A stretch of DNA of 64,000 bases from Secundilactobacillus silagincola (GTDB lineage: Bacteria > Bacillota > Bacilli > Lactobacillales > Lactobacillaceae): contig NZ_BCMJ01000008.1 of assembly GCF_002583405.1 (NCBI RefSeq), positions 1 through 64,000 of the forward strand, written 5' to 3'. The position numbers and the translations under genes were made by a program. Positions 8,092 through 16,641 of the stretch are shown one piece after another (within the stretch, counting starts at the first letter, position 1; each line of letters begins with the position of its first letter). The notes beneath the pieces are model-generated. The model saw only the letters and a program-made list of their open reading frames with translations, made no database searches and was not told the DNA's origin.

Positions 8092-8316
8092 AATACTCTC
8101 ATCACTCCTTCATAGAAGTTCATTATACACGTGAAAAGTATTGGTTTGTTGACGAATCAACTCAAAAACCAGAATTATGGCAATTATTACCCCACGTATT
8201 CGCGGTATTATCCTTATTATCGCCTTGATGATGTTTCTTCACTTATAGGTGAACAAAATGCACGTTTATGACTTATGGTTGAAGAAAAGTGAAACATCTT
8301 GATTTTTCAATGCGAC

Positions 8317-8353
8317 AAAAAGGACTCGATTCAAATAAATCGAGTCCTTTTTT
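8317..8353 (-). terminator. Terminator of ackA
   Basis: AAAAGGACTCGATT and AATCGAGTCCTTTT form a perfect 14-bp stem with a six-base loop and flanking A and T runs. It is 17 bases past the ackA stop and is the likely end of the comG-ytxK-ackA transcript. Confidence 0.9.
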
Positions 8354-8369
8354 GCAAAATCAATGAGCT

Positions 8370-9560
8370 TTATTTAGTTAAACGTTCAACGTCACGAACG
8401 ATCATCAATTCCTCATCAGTAGGAATCAACAACGTCTTAACCGTTGCATCCGCTGTTGATAAATCACGTTCAACACCGCGAATATGATTCTTTTCAGGAT
8501 CAACTGCAATGCCAAAGTAGCTTAATTTATCCGCAACTTCTTGGCGAATTGGAATATCGTTTTCACCAACACCGGCCGTAAAGACAATAGCATCAACACC
8601 GTTCATCTCAGCGATGTATTGACCAATGTAACGAACGATCCGGTTGATGTACATGTCACGAGCTAAGTGAGCTTTGTCGTTGTGATCCTGAACCTTTTCC
8701 AAGTCACGCATGTCAGCTGAGTATTCTGAAACACCCAGTAAACCTGACTTTTTGTTCAAGATGTTGATCATGTCGTTAGGATCCTTAATGTTTAATTTCT
8801 CCATTAAGAAGGTTACCAATGAAACATCAATATCTCCTGAACGAGTAGCCATCATGATACCAGCTAAAGGCGTGAAGCCCATAGAAGTATCAAAAGACTT
8901 GCCGTTCTTAACAGCTGTAATCGAAGCACCAGCACCAATATGCAAGGTGATCAACTTCAAGTCTTCTAGAGGCTTACCTAACATGTCAGCAGCGCGGCTG
9001 GCAACGTAACGGTGACTAGTCCCATGGGCGCCGTACTTACGAGCACCATACTTTTCGTAGTATTCGTAAGGAATCGCGTACATGTAGTTAGTCTTTGGCA
9101 TCGTGGTATGGAATGATGTATCAAATACCGCCACGTTAGGAACATCTGGTAAAATCTTTCTGAATGCCCGAATACCCATAGCTTCAGATGGGTTGTGCAA
9201 TGGTGCGTATTCAGCTAGATCTTCAATCTTCTTCAAAACGTCATCGTCCACTAAGACTGAATCCGTGAAGAATTCACCACCAGCAACGACCCGGTGACCA
9301 ACACCGGTAATTTCGTTATAGTTAGCAATGATCTTTAATTCGATCAATTTATCAAGCATCAAGTTGATAGCTTGTTCGTGATCATCAACGTCTTGGACGT
9401 TTTCAAACTTCTTCCCATCACCGTATTTGATGGTAACGATTGAATCCTTCAAACCGATTCGTTCAATCACACCACTGGTGATGACCTTTTCTGATGGTAC
9501 TTCGAATAATTTAAACTTTAATGTTGAGCTTCCTGCATTGACGGCAAGTGTTTTTCCCAT
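8370..9560 (-). CDS. ackA: Acetate kinase
   Basis: A 396-residue cytosolic enzyme that converts acetyl phosphate and ADP into acetate and ATP, the ATP-yielding step after phosphotransacetylase or phosphoketolase. Signatures are the N-terminal [44 protein letters not shown] and [10 protein letters not shown], all at family-typical positions, and the length is normal. Start ATG 9560 follows AAGGAG. It lies 17 bases after ytxK, and this link with the comG operon is conserved in bacilli and lactobacilli. No promoter was seen directly before it. Confidence 0.97.
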   Translation of the reverse strand: MGKTLAVNAGSSTLKFKLFEVPSEKVITSGVIERIGLKDSIVTIKYGDGKKFENVQDVDDHEQAINLMLDKLIELKIIANYNEITGVGHRVVAGGEFFTDSVLVDDDVLKKIEDLAEYAPLHNPSEAMGIRAFRKILPDVPNVAVFDTSFHTTMPKTNYMYAIPYEYYEKYGARKYGAHGTSHRYVASRAADMLGKPLEDLKLITLHIGAGASITAVKNGKSFDTSMGFTPLAGIMMATRSGDIDVSLVTFLMEKLNIKDPNDMINILNKKSGLLGVSEYSADMRDLEKVQDHNDKAHLARDMYINRIVRYIGQYIAEMNGVDAIVFTAGVGENDIPIRQEVADKLSYFGIAVDPEKNHIRGVERDLSTADATVKTLLIPTDEELMIVRDVERLTK

Positions 9561-9577
9561 GTGATAATCTCCTTATG

Positions 9578-10600
9578 TTAACGCTTTAGTAAATCATTAA
9601 GTTCCCAATCAACCATTTCTGCAATGAACTTTGAAAATGCGGTTTGATCTTTAAATGACGGAAATTCGCCGATCATTACCTTATCAGCTTGCTTGACATC
9701 CTTACCATGCCGCTGCAACAGCATAATTGATTTTGCTGATTGCTGAGCAGTAAAGAGATCCTTTGGCAAGGCCAACAATCCTTGCAGATAAGCAGCATCT
9801 TGAAGCCACGATAAAAGACCCTTAGATTCTGTGGTTGAAAACAACTGACTCGGAACTAAAAAGACACCATAGCCACCCGGCTTTACATAGCGCATTGCTT
9901 GTTCCAACAGTAGATGATGGACGAAGGAATGGCCTGACTGGGCATGTGTCTTAAAATTTGTTACCTTTTCATCGAGTGGATAATAACCAATCGGCAAATC
10001 AGACACGACCAAATCAGCCTCTGGAATCTGCAATTCGCCCAGTGCGTCTTGGTGCATCAACGTCACTGAAGCATGCTGTAAAGTCGTACTAATATCGGCC
10101 ACTGACAGTAGTGATTCGTCGTTGTCGATTCCAATTGCGGCAACCTTTTCATGGGTCGCATCTTTCAACTGATTAATAATCGTCGTCAATAAATTGGCGG
10201 TGCCAACGGCTGGATCAAGGATCGTCAGTTGGTTTTGCTTTTCAACCAGCCGAATGACTAAATAACCCATGACCATCCCGATACTATCAGGGGTCATTTG
10301 ATGATTACCCTGAATGTCATCTTCACGCATGGCCTTCAACATTGATAACTGAATGCCCTGACGTACCGTTTCTGGATTCAGTTGACCGCGATCAACAGAG
10401 TCATAAAGACCCTGAAGCTGCTGCACAACCTTATCGTCCGGTCGACCGTCTTCGACCTGAACGTGTCCGTCAATCAGATTATCACCAGATTCAATAAAGG
10501 CGTCTAAATACGACGTCGAGAGCGCATCTTTCAGTAACTCACTCGATTCATCGAGCACTTTAAAAAACGCCTCTGTTTCTTTAATAGCCAGAATTGTCAA
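9578..10600 (-). CDS. ytxK: N6-adenine-specific DNA methylase-like protein (YtxK)
   Basis: About 337-340 residues of the SAM-dependent methyltransferase fold: the SAM loop LTILDPAVGTANLLTTII, then IGIDNDESLL, and the catalytic-type motif VVSDLPIGYY, where DLPIGY stands for the usual NPPF/Y. YtxK proteins always follow comG in this group, yet their substrate is unknown. The start is odd: the ORF opens with TTG 10600 directly touching AGGAGG (10601-10606), which leaves no spacer. ATT 10594 (spacing six) or CTG 10591 (spacing nine) would fit better, so a non-standard start is likely. Confidence 0.83.
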   Translation of the reverse strand: MTILAIKETEAFFKVLDESSELLKDALSTSYLDAFIESGDNLIDGHVQVEDGRPDDKVVQQLQGLYDSVDRGQLNPETVRQGIQLSMLKAMREDDIQGNHQMTPDSIGMVMGYLVIRLVEKQNQLTILDPAVGTANLLTTIINQLKDATHEKVAAIGIDNDESLLSVADISTTLQHASVTLMHQDALGELQIPEADLVVSDLPIGYYPLDEKVTNFKTHAQSGHSFVHHLLLEQAMRYVKPGGYGVFLVPSQLFSTTESKGLLSWLQDAAYLQGLLALPKDLFTAQQSAKSIMLLQRHGKDVKQADKVMIGEFPSFKDQTAFSKFIAEMVDWELNDLLKR

Positions 10601-10694
10601 CCTCCTGTCCTATTGGTTTTTCCGCACAAATATAAGTTTACAAATATTCGTCCGTTAATTCAAGCGAACAGAAGAAATTTAACTGCGTCTTCAG

Positions 10695-10850
10695 TTATTT
10701 AGCTCGTAATTGCTGTTCATAATACTGAATTAAAATATGATAGGCTTCCGCTTGATGCTGATAACCTTGTAACTGGAAGAGTAAAATACCACTCAAAAAA
10801 ATTAAAAACAGCAAAGCAAGAATGGTAACGAATCCCTGGCGACTATTCAT
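10695..10850 (-). CDS. comGG: ComGG-like minor competence protein (51 aa)
   Basis: A 51-residue ORF starts MNSRQGFVTILALLFLIFLS and ends LRAK. A short basic N-terminus, then a single hydrophobic helix (residues 6-28), is the form of pseudopilin-like ComG proteins, though the FTLIE cleavage motif is replaced by GFVTIL. It begins inside the end of comGF (overlap of eight bases) with GGAG six bases before ATG 10850, exactly where comGG lies in other comG operons. It is much shorter than B. subtilis ComGG. It may be a minimal ComGG; assignment rests mainly on position. Confidence 0.7.
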   Translation of the reverse strand: MNSRQGFVTILALLFLIFLSGILLFQLQGYQHQAEAYHILIQYYEQQLRAK

Positions 10851-11265
10851 CATGTTCTCCAATGGCAGTGGTTGCCGAAAAATGTTGCAATTTGGTATTG
10901 ACCTCGATTTTTAAGTGACGATGGTCGACCCCGAGCTGATAATCGGTCATCCCTGTGAAAAGTGGCATATATCCCCCCTTATCCGTCGTCAAGATAAGAT
11001 TGTCATCATGCCCCCTCAACAAATAAGCGCGTTCCTTATTCGTATGAGGTTCAAGATGTGCTTCATACGAATTAACCTTGTCTAAAGTAAACCGGTACTG
11101 ATTGCCTTCCAATTCTCCCAGCATATGGTACCAAGCCAATTGCTCATCATGTTTTTGCTGAGAACGCACTGCTAACATTTGAAAGCCGAATTGCAAGCTT
11201 AATAGGGCTAATGCCGTTACTACCAATGCGATTAGCGTTTCAATCAATGTAAAGCCAGCTTTCAT
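10843..11265 (-). CDS. comGF: Minor pseudopilin ComGF
   Basis: A 140-residue protein with the prepilin motif GFTLIE (residues 4-9) followed by a 20-residue hydrophobic helix, and a ComGF-type C-terminal domain (YLLRGHDDNLILTTDKGGYM...). The prepilin peptidase would cut after Gly4 and methylate the new N-terminus. ComGF is a minor subunit needed to build the competence pseudopilus for DNA uptake. ATG 11265 overlaps the comGE stop by four bases (ATGA), which signals translational coupling. Confidence 0.85.
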   Translation of the reverse strand: MKAGFTLIETLIALVVTALALLSLQFGFQMLAVRSQQKHDEQLAWYHMLGELEGNQYRFTLDKVNSYEAHLEPHTNKERAYLLRGHDDNLILTTDKGGYMPLFTGMTDYQLGVDHRHLKIEVNTKLQHFSATTAIGEHDE

Positions 11266-11465
11266 TTCATCACCCGTTTTTCTTGCTTTAACTGAGCCTC
11301 ATATTGATGTCGCAACTGTTGAACACGCTCCTGCCGCTGCTCCAATTGGTTTTCCATGGTTGTTTGAGCCTGAACGTAAAGAATCAACCCAGCACTAATC
11401 AATACTAATCCCATTAAAGCATCACTCAGGACAAACGCCCGCTTATGCTTTTTCGCGATCAACAT
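11262..11465 (-). CDS. comGE: Minor pseudopilin ComGE
   Basis: A 67-residue protein with a basic start, a hydrophobic helix (about residues 11-33) and a coiled, Gln/Glu/Arg-rich tail (NQLEQRQERVQQLRHQYEAQ). The prepilin motif is altered to AFVLSDAL: the conserved Glu at position +5 is Asp. It overlaps comGD at one end and comGF at the other, in the usual comGE place. Very short for the family; the odd processing site may still be used. Confidence 0.75.
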   Translation of the reverse strand: MLIAKKHKRAFVLSDALMGLVLISAGLILYVQAQTTMENQLEQRQERVQQLRHQYEAQLKQEKRVMK

Positions 11466-11889
11466 GATAGACCCCCCAACCCATTTGAATCACTAGCCGG
11501 TAAATCCGCTGATCAATATCCGATTTAAAGATGACCGTTCGTGGTGAAGTGGTCCCGTCAGAACGAATCGATAACTTTTCAGACTGGTCCGGATGTATGC
11601 TTCTCGGTAGTGCCAACGATTTCTCTTTTTGTGCCGTTCGAAAAACGATTGGTGACCCCTTTTCAATACTAATATCAGTGCTACGACCATGGTATTGAGC
11701 CTCATAAAGCGCCTGCTTCCAATAACCATCAAAGCTTTCCCAGAACGCGCGCTCGGTTTGCAATGACGACCGGGAAAATCGCTGGCTACCAACCATAACG
11801 AGGACCAAAATACTGCTCACAATTAGTAAGGTTATCAGCATCTCAATCATTGTGAACCCTTCACGAACCGGCTTTAACTTCGTCGCCAT
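11443..11889 (-). CDS. comGD: Minor pseudopilin ComGD
   Basis: A 148-residue protein with the prepilin motif GFTMIEMLITLLIV (residues 11-24) and a GspH-like C-terminal domain. It is a minor component of the transformation pseudopilus. GAGGGG lies before ATG 11889, within the end of comGC (29-base overlap). A second ORF in another frame (11493-11792) is a shadow of this gene. Confidence 0.87.
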   Translation of the reverse strand: MATKLKPVREGFTMIEMLITLLIVSSILVLVMVGSQRFSRSSLQTERAFWESFDGYWKQALYEAQYHGRSTDISIEKGSPIVFRTAQKEKSLALPRSIHPDQSEKLSIRSDGTTSPRTVIFKSDIDQRIYRLVIQMGWGVYHVDREKA

Positions 11890-12166
11890 TGATTTTGATC
11901 CCCTCTTTAACCGCGATTTTAACTTGCTTATCGGTTAGGTAACCAGCTTTTTGCAACTCATCCAAGCTCGCTGTCTTCTTTTCGGTTGTGTCTAGATAGG
12001 TGTCCAATTGGGTCTGAACCACAGTCGTCATTGCGCCAGTGTGAACCGTGTTCGCCCGGTTCTTTTGGTGGCTAATATTAGGAACGATGATTAAGATAAG
12101 CAGGCCTATGATAAAAAGTACGATTGTCATTTCAATTAAAGTAAAGCCCTTCTTTTTTCGCTGCAT
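11861..12166 (-). CDS. comGC: Major competence pseudopilin ComGC
   Basis: A 101-residue prepilin with the basic leader MQRKKKG, the cleavage and assembly motif GFTLIEMTIVLFIIGLLILI and Glu5 of the mature protein intact. The C-terminal part holds the ComGC sequence LDELQKAGYLTDKQV. It is the main subunit of the competence pseudopilus, which draws DNA through the wall. GGAGG lies before ATG 12166, and the start overlaps the comGB stop (TAATG). Confidence 0.93.
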   Translation of the reverse strand: MQRKKKGFTLIEMTIVLFIIGLLILIIVPNISHQKNRANTVHTGAMTTVVQTQLDTYLDTTEKKTASLDELQKAGYLTDKQVKIAVKEGIKINGDEVKAGS

Positions 12167-13200
12167 TATAGTCCTCCAATGGTATGGTACATGGGCAAGA
12201 ATAAGCTGGCATAAGCACCAATGATAACTCCGCCAATCAAAATAAATGATAATGGCTGAATCCAGGTCATCATGACTTCTAAACGATTAGTAAGCCGCTG
12301 ATAATAAAGTTCGGTCAGTGCGGTGAGTTCTTTAACCAACTCTGCCTGTGGTTTACCGCTTTGAAATAGTAACTGCAGTTCGTTTGGTAAGAAATGAAAT
12401 TGCATTAAGACTTCAGAAAGTGGTAAACCAGCAGCTAGCGCAGTTTCTAATTTACCGCCTAGCTGATATAAAAGCGTCGTCGTCTTAGCTTTACGAAGTG
12501 TCAGTAAAATCTCTTGAAATCCCAGTCCACCCTGAAACATAATCGTCAGAGTTGCCAGAAAATAATACCCATAATAGCCTTTAACAATTGGTCCAAGGAT
12601 TGGTAGCCGGGCGGTTTGTTCCACCCGTTTTAAGATGGGCTGTTGTTTGATTGCTTGGTATGCACAGAAAAGAAGCAGTATCACCGGCAAGATCACAATA
12701 CCCCACCACCAGTTTGTCGGATGCGCCTGATCAGAAGCTGCTAGCGCCTCAATTTGAGGTAGGATAACTAACTTCATCCCGGTGATGATGATCACTAATA
12801 CGACTGCCAAGATCAGTGGGTACTGCAGCAACCGTTTAATTTTTTGATGACGCTGATGAGCTGTCTGCAGTAAACGACTTACCTGCCCCAAACTCCGTGT
12901 TAACTGACCATGTTCTTCCGCCAGACGCAACTGCAACCCGATTTGATCATCCACGAAGGGTTCAAAGGTTTGACTCACGGTATAGCCGGCATGGAGGTGT
13001 TCGTTGATCCAACGTAAATCGGCCATTTGCGGTTTATACAAGACTTCACAAAACCGAATTGCGTGTCTAACAGAAAAGCCCACCCGTAATAGGTCACTGA
13101 TTGTTTGAAAAATTTTGGCCTGAGTACTGATTGACCAAGGTTTAACCTGCTTTAAATCGTCGATAGACTGCTGTGGAAATTTGGTCGTTATCTCTTGCAT
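12166..13200 (-). CDS. comGB: Pseudopilus platform protein ComGB
   Basis: A 344-residue polytopic membrane protein of the type II secretion F family. Two homologous GspF domains (about residues 25-140 and 215-335) are each followed by hydrophobic helices (near 125-150, 160-185 and 313-335). The second domain has GGLGFQEILLTLRKA and AGLPLSEVL. It is the inner membrane platform on which ComGA acts. ATG 13200 has GGAGGAG ten bases upstream and lies 59 bases inside comGA; no suitable later start exists, so the long overlap appears real. Confidence 0.92.
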   Translation of the reverse strand: MQEITTKFPQQSIDDLKQVKPWSISTQAKIFQTISDLLRVGFSVRHAIRFCEVLYKPQMADLRWINEHLHAGYTVSQTFEPFVDDQIGLQLRLAEEHGQLTRSLGQVSRLLQTAHQRHQKIKRLLQYPLILAVVLVIIITGMKLVILPQIEALAASDQAHPTNWWWGIVILPVILLLFCAYQAIKQQPILKRVEQTARLPILGPIVKGYYGYYFLATLTIMFQGGLGFQEILLTLRKAKTTTLLYQLGGKLETALAAGLPLSEVLMQFHFLPNELQLLFQSGKPQAELVKELTALTELYYQRLTNRLEVMMTWIQPLSFILIGGVIIGAYASLFLPMYHTIGGL

Positions 13201-14113
13201 GTCTTAGATTCTCCTCCCACTGAGGTGTCATTGCGGTGGTTTGCTCCCATTTATCTACTGGGCCACTAGCGAGATCAAGTAGCGCGCTCATTTCACCAGT
13301 ATTAGTCGGTAATAGCCGTTGATAAGCCACACCCACCACTGCCTGAGTAATGGCCGCTGAATCGATTCCTAACTGTCTCAAACGCGTAACGATGCCCTTG
13401 GCTGTCTGGGCATGGACGCTGCTTAACACTAGGTGACCGCTTAATGCAGCGTCAATCGCAGCTTGAGCCGTTTCATGATCCCGAATCTCGCCGATGATCA
13501 ATACCTCTGGTCGGTGTCTTAACGCCACTTTGATCAAGGCCTGATAACTCATATCGGCTGCCGGATTTACCTGTAACTGCAAGAAATCCGGTGCGACGAT
13601 TTCAGTGGGATCTTCAACTGAAAGCACAGACAGTGATTCACTCAACTTTTTGGCTAAATGGTAGATCGTACTGGTTTTCCCTGAACCTGTGGGACCAGCA
13701 AATAGTAGCAATCCCCGCAACAAACTCCATTCGTGTAAGGTTGCCAACTGTTCTGGCATTAAGTAGGCTAAGCGCTGCTCTTCCAGAGGAAGTAACAGCC
13801 GAATCACAAGTGACTCTTGATTGATAAAATTACCGACACTGGATAATCTTAAATGAACCGTTTGACCAGCTACCGTCAGGGTTAATGCTCCTAACTGCGG
13901 TCGCCTAGTTTCAGTGATTGCCATGTTTGCTCGGTACTTAAAGTGAGCAATCAATTGCTGACCCTCATTAATTGTTAATTCTCTGACCAACGACAACCCA
14001 TTACCCTGATGTTCAAACACCTTATAAGTATCATGAACGGGTTGAATGTAGAGATCTGAACTACCGGATGCAACTGCAGCGCTCAACAGCGTTTGGCCTA
14101 ATTGTTCTATCAT
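13142..14113 (-). CDS. comGA: Competence pilus assembly ATPase ComGA
   Basis: A 323-residue GspE/PilT family ATPase on the cytosolic side of the membrane. Walker A is GPTGSGKTST, the Asp box EDPTEI, Walker B is VLIIGEIRD, and the His box reads GHLVLSSVHAQTA. It powers assembly of the ComGC pseudopilus. ATG 14113 follows AGGAGG. It is the first gene of the comGA-GB-GC-GD-GE-GF-GG-ytxK-ackA series. No clear ComK or SigH/ComX site was found between the yebC terminator and this start, so how competence switches it on cannot be read here. Confidence 0.94.
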   Translation of the reverse strand: MIEQLGQTLLSAAVASGSSDLYIQPVHDTYKVFEHQGNGLSLVRELTINEGQQLIAHFKYRANMAITETRRPQLGALTLTVAGQTVHLRLSSVGNFINQESLVIRLLLPLEEQRLAYLMPEQLATLHEWSLLRGLLLFAGPTGSGKTSTIYHLAKKLSESLSVLSVEDPTEIVAPDFLQLQVNPAADMSYQALIKVALRHRPEVLIIGEIRDHETAQAAIDAALSGHLVLSSVHAQTAKGIVTRLRQLGIDSAAITQAVVGVAYQRLLPTNTGEMSALLDLASGPVDKWEQTTAMTPQWEENLRHARDNDQISTAVYRRFKAG

Positions 14114-14170
14114 TGCTTTTATCCTCCTGTGCCTAACTACGCTGATTGCATAACAGTAGTTTGGTGAGAG

Positions 14171-14212
14171 AACAAAAAAAGCCGTCCCTTTTACAGGAAC
14201 GACTTTTTAAGC
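14171..14212 (-). terminator. Terminator of yebC
   Basis: Minus strand: AAAAAGTCGTTCC and GGGACGGCTTTTT pair with two G-T or mismatch positions and end in a T run. It separates yebC from the comG operon. Confidence 0.82.
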
Positions 14213-14219
14213 AGTTTAA

Positions 14220-14954
14220 TTATTCAACGCCTTCAGGCAACGTAGCTGCTTCATAAACATCAGAAACATCATCGTTTGCTTCAAGTTCATCAATTAAACC
14301 TTGGTATTGAGAAACTTTATCTTCAGGAACTTCAGTAGTGTTCTCTGGGAACATCCGAACTTCTGCAGTATCCAAGTTGTACTTTTCCTGCAGGGCATCA
14401 CGAGCTGCAGTCAAACTCGATGGATCTGTGAAGATTTCAAATTGATCATCGCTGGTCTTCATGTCATCCGCACCAGCGTCAAGTGCATCCATCAAAACCG
14501 TATCTTCATCGGCATCTAGGCCATCACGTAAGATAACGATGTAGCCCTTACGATCAAACATATAAGAAACTGAACCAGCAGCACCTAAGGCTCCACCATG
14601 ATGTGTAAAGGCGGAACGAACAGCGGCGGCAGTTCGGTTCTTGTTATCGGTCAAAGCGGCCACCATGATAGCAGTCCCACCAGGACCGTAGCCTTCATAA
14701 GTGATTTCTTCGAACTTGGCACCGCCAACACCAGATGCCTTATCGATAGCACGTTGAACGTTATCCTTAGGCATGTTAGCAGCACGAGCCTTATCCATCA
14801 CCAAACGAAGTTGAGGGTTGTTTGCTGGATCAGGATCACCTGCTTTAGCGGCTTGATATAAGTCACGTGAGATTTTTTGGAAAATTTTTCCACGCTTAGC
14901 ATCTTGGGCGTTTTTACGTCCTTGGATGTTATGCCATTTTGAATGTCCTGACAT
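14220..14954 (-). CDS. yebC: YebC/PmpR family protein
   Basis: A 244-residue cytosolic protein with the family opening [25 protein letters not shown], the central [16 protein letters not shown] and EGYGPGG motifs, and [11 protein letters not shown]. YebC proteins were first described as transcription regulators; members of the family also help ribosomes that stall on proline runs. AGAGGAG lies seven bases before ATG 14954. It sits immediately before comGA as in several lactobacilli but is separated from it by a terminator. Confidence 0.94.
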   Translation of the reverse strand: MSGHSKWHNIQGRKNAQDAKRGKIFQKISRDLYQAAKAGDPDPANNPQLRLVMDKARAANMPKDNVQRAIDKASGVGGAKFEEITYEGYGPGGTAIMVAALTDNKNRTAAAVRSAFTHHGGALGAAGSVSYMFDRKGYIVILRDGLDADEDTVLMDALDAGADDMKTSDDQFEIFTDPSSLTAARDALQEKYNLDTAEVRMFPENTTEVPEDKVSQYQGLIDELEANDDVSDVYEAATLPEGVE

Positions 14955-15003
14955 TTCACGACTCCTCTTTTCTTATAATATATTCGTTTACACAGACCTT
15001 ATT

Positions 15004-15032
15004 ATAATATCACGCGGTGAATTTCAATACAA
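15004..15032 (-). promoter_or_regulatory. Promoter of yebC
   Basis: Minus strand: -35 TTGTAT (15032-15027), 17-bp spacer, -10 TATTAT (15009-15004), overlapping a second -10-like TATAAT. It lies 50 bp before the yebC start. Confidence 0.6.
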
Positions 15033-15061
15033 CCTGTCTGCAATGAAACCGGTAAAGTTTT

Positions 15062-16543
15062 CTATCCCCGTTGAACGATTGCTACAATAAACATTGCAAC
15101 AACGGCAATCACCTGAATAATATCAAATAAGAAATGGGTCAAAATGACTTGCCAAATATTTCTTGAAAAATAATAAATCAAACCAAACAAAGCGCCAACA
15201 CACATGTACGGAATCATTTGAATCAGCTGACCATGAAAATTATTCCAGTGCACCAGACCAAATGCAACGGAAGAAACGATCAGCATCAGCCAAGTCAATA
15301 CGCCACGCCCACGCCACTGATAAAACAGCGCATGGCGAAAAACAATCTCTTCCGCAAATGGTGCCATCAGCGTGGTCAAACTAGCCACCAGTGCCATTCC
15401 AGCCGATTGAATACTCAAAACGTTCATAGCGCCAGAACTAGCAACACCCATATATTGTAACGTTTGCCGAACAGCCGCCAAAACAAGGTAAGCCAGCAAA
15501 ACACCACCAATTGCAACGAGTAGCCCCATCCCTACGTGAGTCTTAAATCGCTGCCAATGACTGACTAATACGTCACGGTATAAATACACAGCAAGGCACA
15601 GGCCCGCGAAGAAGATGACATCGACTAAAATAACTCGTACCCATTTATTAGTAACGTTATCCGCGACAACTGCACCCAATCCGAGTTCTGCTAACGGAAT
15701 GGCAATTGCAACTAGGGTTTTAACGCTTGAAATAGACTGCCGCTGAATTGCTGGGCGTGTTTCAGTTGGCCGGCGCTTAAAGTCTAAGTTGGAATGACCA
15801 TTGGTTGAAATGACAACGTTAAACCGTTTCGTATTAAGCAACCAGTATGCTGCCACACCGAAAACCACCGTGTACACCAGACTGGTCCAAATACTCATTC
15901 CTGCAGTGTTGCTTAACGTACCAAAGGCCAACGCATCAAACCCATCAATTATGCCATGCGCAATAATTGGTAACCAAAGGCTGCCTGTCACTAAGTAAAC
16001 CGCCGCAAAAAACGAGCCCAGTCCAATGGCTTCAAGCATTTGGACCAGTGTCATGGTTAAACTGCCGCCAGTGGCATTAACCAAATGAACCAAACTAAAC
16101 ATCAGACCACTTAAAAAGACGGTCATTAACGGTCCCACGTGGTAGCGCTGGCGCAGCGTAGTGACTAAAATACCTCGAAAAACGTACTCTTCAAACAGAC
16201 CAACTGACAGCCCTACAAAAACAGCCATGATAACGTAGCCCAACGTAAATTGAAATTGCGGATTCAGCGTTGAATCCCCCAATAAAACAACGATTACGGG
16301 TAAAACTAGCAGCCATTGATGATGTTCGCTGCTACGCCACCAGCTAACCTTAGCCTTGGGATACCAGTGGTTGAGTCCCCACCAGCAACCTAGAGCCAGT
16401 ACTTCAGTAATTACCTGTGTCCCCATTTGAGAAATTACCGGCAATCCTGCTGATATCAGTCGCGCAACGATTGACGTCAGCGTCAAAATGACAATCGTTG
16501 CCAAAACTGACTCGACCGATAATAGCGCTGCTCCTCGCTTCAT
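15062..16543 (-). CDS. Membrane protease with two CPBP domains
   Basis: A 493-residue polytopic membrane protein containing two CPBP (Abi/Rce1-like) glutamic-type protease units. Unit 1 has EEYVFRG at 118-124, FSLVH at 149-153 and AHGIID at 195-200. Unit 2 has EEIVFRH at 398-404, FGLVHWN at 428-434 and THFLFD at 469-474. Both keep the Glu-Glu and two His of the active site. A loop of about 40 polar residues (240-275) joins them. Single-domain CPBP proteins act in bacteriocin self-immunity or membrane protein maturation. GGAGGGG precedes ATG 16543. No bacteriocin gene is near. Confidence 0.86.
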   Translation of the reverse strand: MKRGAALLSVESVLATIVILTLTSIVARLISAGLPVISQMGTQVITEVLALGCWWGLNHWYPKAKVSWWRSSEHHQWLLVLPVIVVLLGDSTLNPQFQFTLGYVIMAVFVGLSVGLFEEYVFRGILVTTLRQRYHVGPLMTVFLSGLMFSLVHLVNATGGSLTMTLVQMLEAIGLGSFFAAVYLVTGSLWLPIIAHGIIDGFDALAFGTLSNTAGMSIWTSLVYTVVFGVAAYWLLNTKRFNVVISTNGHSNLDFKRRPTETRPAIQRQSISSVKTLVAIAIPLAELGLGAVVADNVTNKWVRVILVDVIFFAGLCLAVYLYRDVLVSHWQRFKTHVGMGLLVAIGGVLLAYLVLAAVRQTLQYMGVASSGAMNVLSIQSAGMALVASLTTLMAPFAEEIVFRHALFYQWRGRGVLTWLMLIVSSVAFGLVHWNNFHGQLIQMIPYMCVGALFGLIYYFSRNIWQVILTHFLFDIIQVIAVVAMFIVAIVQRG

Positions 16544-16570
16544 ATGTCACCCCTCCAGTAAATTTGACAA

Positions 16571-16625
16571 AAATAAGCAGGCCTACGCTACCTTCATTTA
16601 GAAGATCGTGTCAAGCCTGCCTATT
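16571..16625 (-). terminator. Terminator of ccpA
   Basis: Minus strand: AATAGGCAGGCTT and AGGCCTGCTTATT pair (core GCAGGC/GCCTGC) around a 30-base loop, with TTTTT after it. It is 16 bases past the ccpA stop. Confidence 0.75.
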
Positions 16626-16641
16626 CAGCATCCACCAATGA

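Noticed and set aside
11493-11792. 99-codon ORF in another frame of comGD
   Set aside because: comGD has the prepilin motif and ribosome site; this frame has neither.
15062-16543. CPBP (Abi) protein as phage abortive infection or bacteriocin immunity
   Set aside because: No bacteriocin, toxin or phage defence gene is nearby; the domain alone does not show that role.
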